A DNA stretch of 9,107 nt, taken from an uncultured Pirellulaceae bacterium. GTDB lineage: Bacteria > Planctomycetota > Planctomycetia > Pirellulales > Pirellulaceae. Both the position numbers and the translations under genes were made by a program. This document shows positions 6,163-9,107 of this stretch, piece by piece; position 1 is the first letter of the stretch; every line of letters begins with the position of its first letter. The stretch covers positions 1-9,107 of the forward strand of contig CAMYNE010000221.1 of the NCBI GenBank assembly GCA_947259675.1, in the 5' to 3' direction. Under the pieces are notes generated by a model. That model searched no databases and was not told the DNA's origin. It saw only the letters and a program-made list of their open reading frames with translations.

Positions 6163-6173
6163 TTGGGACCCAA
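6163..6173. promoter_or_regulatory. Palindrome TTGGG-A-CCCAA before the MscS promoter
   Basis: Perfect 5-base half-sites surround one base and end seven bases upstream of the -35 box of the candidate MscS promoter, in the flhA/MscS divergent region. It has the position and form of a regulator site, but no protein can be assigned. Confidence 0.3.
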
Positions 6174-6179
6174 TCGATC

Positions 6180-6207
6180 TTGAATAAGCTTCGCATTCTC
6201 CTAGAAT
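6180..6207 (+). promoter_or_regulatory. Sigma-70-type promoter for the MscS-family gene
   Basis: TTGAAT (6180-6185) and TAGAAT (6202-6207) are spaced by 16 bases, with 4 of 6 and 5 of 6 matches to consensus. Transcription would start near 6214, about 54 bases before the ATG at 6268. Confidence 0.45.
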
Positions 6208-6267
6208 CCTCCAAGTTCTTCAGAACCCAGACCATGTCGGCGTTCCGTTCGATCCGAGGAGTAAATT

Positions 6268-7251
6268 ATGTTTAGCGCAACAAGGAAGTTGCCGTTTGTC
6301 GCGTTCACGGGGATCAGTTTTATCGCATCGAAGTCGATTGCGCAGGAAGCGGCAGCTCAAGTCGGTGCCGAAGTGGTTCAAACGCTGCACAAATCGGGAA
6401 TTGGTACAACTTTAAAAGAGGCATTTCTTGAAGGCAAAATAGAAGCCTGGCAGTCATTGGCCATCGATTACGGTCCGCGAGCCGTCATTCTCATCGTGGT
6501 GATGATTGTCGGGTACATGTTCGCGTCCTACCTTGGTCGCATCAGTGGCAGTGTTGTTTCGAAAAAAGTCGATTTAACGTTGGGTCGTTTCATCAGCAGG
6601 GCGATTCGAAATGGCCTGATGCTAATTATGTTTCTTGGGGCGCTTACCTATTTTGACGTTGACGTAACAAGCGTTGCCGCGATCCTTGCCGCACTTGGAT
6701 TCGCCATCGGCATGGCCTTACAAGGAACGCTTTCCAATTTTGCAGCTGGCGTCATGTTGTTGGTTTTTCGTCCATTTAAAGTGGATGACTATATTGTCGT
6801 CGCCGGAACCGAGGGAACGGTCGAAGAAATTGACTTGTTTACGACACGTTTGAATTCGCTCGACAATCGTCACTTGATCATTCCCAACGGAGAAATCTTC
6901 GGCAGCTCGCTTGAGAACTACTCGCACAACCAGCATCGACGCGTCGACGTCAACGTAGGGGCTGATTACGGGGCGGATCTACAGAGGACTCGGGCAGCTC
7001 TGGAAGAAGCCGTGCACAATATTGAGGGCTCGGTGACGAACCCAGAGCCACAAGTCTATTTGTGGGAGTTGGGGGCCTCATCGGTGGATTGGCAAGTTCG
7101 TGTTTGGTGTCGTCCGGCGGATTATTGGGAAGTTCGCGAACGATTGACAGCAGCCGCCAAAGAATCGCTTGGTCGGCACGGAATTGGGATACCGTATCCG
7201 CAACTAGACGTTCATGTTGTTGGCAAGGTGTTAGCGCGAGCAGCGGCGTAG
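6268..7251 (+). CDS. MscS-family small-conductance mechanosensitive channel
   Basis: The 327-residue protein is an MscS-type channel, which opens under membrane tension to release solutes after osmotic downshock. Residues 1-25 look like a signal peptide (basic start, hydrophobic core, SIAQ before EAAA). TM1 covers about 71-91 and TM2 about 115-130. The pore helix TM3 (about 135-168) has the small-residue pattern AAILAALGFAIGMALQGTLS (137-156). The beta domain follows with RPFKVDDYI (168-176), GTVEEIDLFTTRLNSLDN (183-200) and the signature IPNGEIFGSSLENYS (205-219). The C-terminal domain ends in GIGIPYPQLDVH (305-316), as in E. coli MscS. Length is slightly above the E. coli protein because of the signal peptide and a short periplasmic stretch (26-70). 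The start has GAGGAG (6256-6261) six bases upstream. It is transcribed divergently from flhA and appears monocistronic. Confidence 0.95.
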   Translation: MFSATRKLPFVAFTGISFIASKSIAQEAAAQVGAEVVQTLHKSGIGTTLKEAFLEGKIEAWQSLAIDYGPRAVILIVVMIVGYMFASYLGRISGSVVSKKVDLTLGRFISRAIRNGLMLIMFLGALTYFDVDVTSVAAILAALGFAIGMALQGTLSNFAAGVMLLVFRPFKVDDYIVVAGTEGTVEEIDLFTTRLNSLDNRHLIIPNGEIFGSSLENYSHNQHRRVDVNVGADYGADLQRTRAALEEAVHNIEGSVTNPEPQVYLWELGASSVDWQVRVWCRPADYWEVRERLTAAAKESLGRHGIGIPYPQLDVHVVGKVLARAAA

Positions 7252-7333
7252 TGACGTGGCTTAACGGCGAAATACAGAATCAAGATAAGCTAAATTCTGA
7301 ATTGGCGAAAATGGTAAACCAAGAGGAATTTGT

Positions 7334-7384
7334 ATGGCAAGACTAGAAGACATTACTTGGGCAAAGCCTGGCGATGCTTTATGA
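7334..7384 (+). pseudogene. Possible 5' remnant of a helicase-like gene
   Basis: An ATG with AAGAGGA (7321-7327) seven bases upstream starts a 16-codon frame beginning MARLEDIT. That octapeptide resembles the first residues of a family of large SNF2/DEAD-type helicases found in defence islands; the resemblance is from memory and stops after eight residues. The frame overlaps the end of a 31-codon frame (7251-7346) that itself overlaps the MscS stop, and its stop overlaps another short frame through ATGA. It could equally be a real leader-like micro-ORF or chance. Confidence 0.25.
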
Positions 7385-7478
7385 CGATCCAGATTAATGA
7401 AGACTTGTGGTGAAGAACTGCGGCCAGGTTGCCCCGTGCGTGGGCACTCATCGTACCACACAAGTCACCCAAGACGCT

Positions 7479-7502
7479 TCCGTCGGGCTCGCCCCGGACG
7501 GA
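7479..7502. repeat. GC-rich hairpin
   Basis: TCCGTC (7479-7484) pairs with GACGGA (7497-7502) and GGG (7485-7487) with CCC (7492-7494), leaving a CTCG loop and a two-base bulge. No T-run follows on either strand. It sits inside a longer dyad formed by GACTTGTG (7402-7409) and CACAAGTC (7459-7466) and further hairpins up to 7555, between convergent genes. Confidence 0.45.
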
Positions 7503-7596
7503 GCGACAATTGACAGGCTACCAATCGTTCTACGACGAATGTCGTCTATTGCCTGCCGCCAAGGTTGCGTCACCGTCGCGATGGAATTGTCGCGGG

Positions 7597-7917
7597 CTAT
7601 AATTTGGCCGACTGCTTAAGCAAAGCCAAAAGAACTTTCGAATCGATGTCGTCTGGGGATTCGAAATTGACATGTCGCCGATATTTGCCGCCGCCCAGCA
7701 GCACGCCAGCAGGATCCTTCAACTCGGTTCCCTTGGCAAAAGAAAGCTGCACGTGATTCTTATAAACAAAAATTCCACAAAACTGACCTTCCTTATCGTC
7801 CGGTTTTGTCGTGTACAGCACGCCGCCATACTTTGAAACCGTTCTGGCTTTTGGTGCAGTCCGAAGAATGAGTTCATCAAGCATTTGAGAGATGATCTTT
7901 TTTTTTGTTTCGTTCAT
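7597..7917 (-). CDS. DUF1801 domain protein
   Basis: This 106-residue protein matches the DUF1801 (YdhG-like) fold family of small cytoplasmic proteins without a settled biochemical role. The family core is visible: ARTVSKYGGVLYTTKP (24-39), FCGIFVYKNHVQLSFAKGTE (46-65) and LLGGGKYRRHVNF (73-85), followed by a C-terminal helix (about 90-104). The length is typical for the family. The start at 7917 was chosen over an upstream in-frame ATG (8136) because GAGG (7930-7927) lies nine bases before it and the extra 73 residues look non-coding. Codons 4-7 sit in a run of nine A residues (7906-7898 on the minus strand). It is convergent with the MscS gene. Upstream lie two small palindromes, CACCG-A-CGGTG (7952-7962) and ATAAC/GTTAT (7978-7988). 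Confidence 0.88.
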   Translation of the reverse strand: MNETKKKIISQMLDELILRTAPKARTVSKYGGVLYTTKPDDKEGQFCGIFVYKNHVQLSFAKGTELKDPAGVLLGGGKYRRHVNFESPDDIDSKVLLALLKQSAKL

Positions 7918-8373
7918 TTCGCGAATCCTCGATTTGCTTTCTGGTTTATTGCACCGACGGTGAAACAAATCAGCAATATAACGGTTATCCTCAAGTTCAC
8001 TGCTCGTCCTCAACAATGAACTTAGCCTCGCAACGCATGATCCCATTGACGTGATATGATGTCCAGCATGGCAAAAACGGGACGAGAAAAACGCCGTGAC
8101 GAAACAAACTTGATAGGGAACAAAATAGTCGTGCAAAAATAGATCTGGCCAATCGGATCGGTTTCAACAAGTTTACTTCAACGGTTTGAGGCAATTGATC
8201 ACGACAACCGGCGGAGTTTAGGTTTCGATCGAGGAACGAGCGGACGCAAGTCCGATTTTTCCGTTTTTGACTCCGTTTTTTCAATGCATTTCCGCGTTTA
8301 CCGCGCTTGCAGTGACTTAAGTTTTCAATGACCCAGTGGGTGCGCGGACTGAAACCGGTATTTGGAGTGACTC
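7918..8373. other. Intergenic region between divergent DUF1801 and HEAT genes
   Basis: No gene is supported. Two small palindromes lie near the DUF1801 start (7952-7962 and 7978-7988). A 95-codon minus-strand frame (7997-8284) is rich in K, R, C and F and lacks a Shine-Dalgarno site and a known domain. A stem-loop with T-run lies at 8241-8260, followed by further T-rich sequence to 8280. No clear promoter for the HEAT gene was identified. Confidence 0.5.
8241..8260 (+). terminator. Possible plus-strand terminator
   Basis: CGGAC (8241-8245) and GTCCG (8250-8254) form a 5-base stem closed by the stable GCAA tetraloop, followed by A and five T residues. The nearest plus-strand gene upstream is almost 1 kb away, so its role is unclear; it might insulate the HEAT-repeat gene from read-through. 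Confidence 0.35.
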
Positions 8374-8991
8374 GTGAGCAATATCGTTAACCTAAAAACC
8401 ATGCTTGGCTGTGCGGCGATCGTTGTGGTGGTTTGGATGGTCATGCCGACGTCACCAACCGAAAAATCTGTAGCCAACCTGATCGACCAGTTCCGTGGCG
8501 ACGCATTTTATTGGAATCCTAACGGAGAAGATGTCTCATACTTCGATAGTTGGAAGTTTCGACACTATGAAATCAGTTGCAAAATCCTGGCGGCGGAGAT
8601 GCTCGGTGAAATGGAAGAAGATGGGAAAACGGCCGTCCCGGTATTGATCGATGGTTTGGTTCACGGAGACAACGATATTGACACCGGCGACGGAATTCTG
8701 GCTTATCGCTCGACGATCGCGATTGCCCTCGGAAAAATTGGCGACGAACGGGCCATCGAACCACTGATCGAAAAACTCAAGATCAACGAAGTTGCATACA
8801 GAGCTTCCAGCGAATTTGGTGGAAAACCCATTGACGGGATTGGTCAAGAAGCGGTGATTGAAGCACTTCTGATGTTTGGGCCCCAGGCGCAACCAGCGTT
8901 GCCCCACCTGGTTGCCTTAAAGGAAAATCCAAGCCAGGCACTTTCAGGAAACCCGATTGTTGAACAAGCGATTAATCAGCTGAGCAAGTGA
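8374..8991 (+). CDS. Membrane-anchored HEAT-repeat protein
   Basis: The 205-residue protein starts with a short cytoplasmic tail and one hydrophobic segment (about 9-25), either an anchor or an uncleaved signal. A polar region follows (about 30-65). The rest consists of helical HEAT-type repeats, protein-interaction scaffolds: about 64-96 (CKILAAEMLGEM, then AVPVLIDGL), 110-136 (STIAIALGKIGDERAIEPLI) and 157-185 (QEAVIEALLMFGPQAQPALP). Such proteins are numerous in Planctomycetota, usually with unknown partners. The GTG at 8374 is supported by GGAG (8364-8367), six bases upstream. The gene stands alone; a repeat element follows its stop. No enzymatic motif is seen, and no function should be assigned beyond a probable scaffold. 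Confidence 0.88.
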   Translation: MSNIVNLKTMLGCAAIVVVVWMVMPTSPTEKSVANLIDQFRGDAFYWNPNGEDVSYFDSWKFRHYEISCKILAAEMLGEMEEDGKTAVPVLIDGLVHGDNDIDTGDGILAYRSTIAIALGKIGDERAIEPLIEKLKINEVAYRASSEFGGKPIDGIGQEAVIEALLMFGPQAQPALPHLVALKENPSQALSGNPIVEQAINQLSK

Positions 8992-9019
8992 GTTCCGGGT
9001 CCTAGTGAGCATTTCTCAC

Positions 9020-9064
9020 GTAGGCCGGAACAAAGTCGCGTATGTGCTTTGCCGGAACAGCGCA
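9020..9064. repeat. REP-like dispersed repeat, copy 2
   Basis: GTAGGCCGGAACAA (9020-9033) is identical to the minus strand of the repeat at 2489-2521. TTGCCGGAACAGCGCA (9049-9064) matches that repeat's other edge at 15 of 16 positions. Here the two GCCGGAAC units are in direct rather than inverted orientation, so this copy is rearranged and cannot form the same hairpin. It starts 28 bases after the HEAT gene's stop, just past a small GTGAG/CTCAC hairpin (9005-9019). Confidence 0.55.
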
Positions 9065-9107
9065 AACGCCACTAATTCGACTTGCAAACTGTTTTTTGCG
9101 TTTCTTC

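Larger units (their letters stand above)
7252..7596. other. Region after the MscS gene with ORF remnants and hairpins
   Basis: No full gene is supported. Three tiny overlapping plus-strand frames start here (7251-7346, 7334-7384 and 7381-7413), followed by a cluster of inverted repeats (7402-7555). A 70-codon frame from 7407 has no Shine-Dalgarno site and no recognisable domain. The pattern suggests a deletion scar or a small structured RNA. Confidence 0.4.

Noticed and set aside
7918..8136. Upstream in-frame extension of the DUF1801 protein to an ATG at 8136
   Set aside because: The extra 73 residues look non-coding and the family begins at 7917, where a GAGG site is correctly placed.
7997..8284. 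95-codon minus-strand frame upstream of the DUF1801 gene
   Set aside because: Composition is unlike a protein (K/R-rich start, many C and F), with no Shine-Dalgarno site or domain.

Overview
The window looks like chromosomal DNA from a member of the Planctomycetota, probably the Pirellulales/Pirellula-Rhodopirellula group. This is inferred from gene content: an FHA-GAF signalling protein, a short FlgM-like protein beside a FliA/WhiG sigma factor, moderate GC, long intergenic gaps and few strong Shine-Dalgarno sites. No rRNA, tRNA, insertion sequence or CRISPR array was seen.

Minus-strand block (about 1-6051). Read in the direction of transcription it holds flhA (6051 to 4056), fliA (3537 to 2749), an flgM-like anti-sigma gene (1415 to 1143) and the 5' part of an FHA-GAF gene (709, running off the left edge). 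fliA and flgM each have a good Shine-Dalgarno site and a clear intrinsic terminator, so both look like maintained single-gene units. flhA is broken. Its first 293 residues (membrane part and FHIPEP signature) lie in one frame and its intact cytoplasmic domain lies in another. Between them TM8 and the linker, roughly 30-40 residues, are missing. The 518 bases between flhA and fliA, where flhF and flhG often lie, hold no recognisable gene. The flagellar export gate therefore seems lost or mis-assembled while the sigma-28/FlgM switch persists.

Plus-strand genes. A 73-codon hypothetical ORF (2206-2427) sits between flgM and fliA. To the right are an MscS-family mechanosensitive channel (6268-7251, with a good promoter and Shine-Dalgarno site) and a membrane-anchored HEAT-repeat protein (8374-8991). 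Between these two a DUF1801 gene lies on the minus strand (7597-7917).

Gene-poor stretches. They hold inverted repeats (upstream of fliA, upstream of the MscS gene, in the FHA leader), two related REP-like repeats (2489-2521 and 9020-9064), a cluster of small hairpins (7402-7555) and what may be the scar of deleted genes just after the MscS gene (7251-7413). I did not find a convincing new multi-gene system. The points most worth a second look are the split flhA, the retained sigma-28/FlgM pair and the dispersed repeats.
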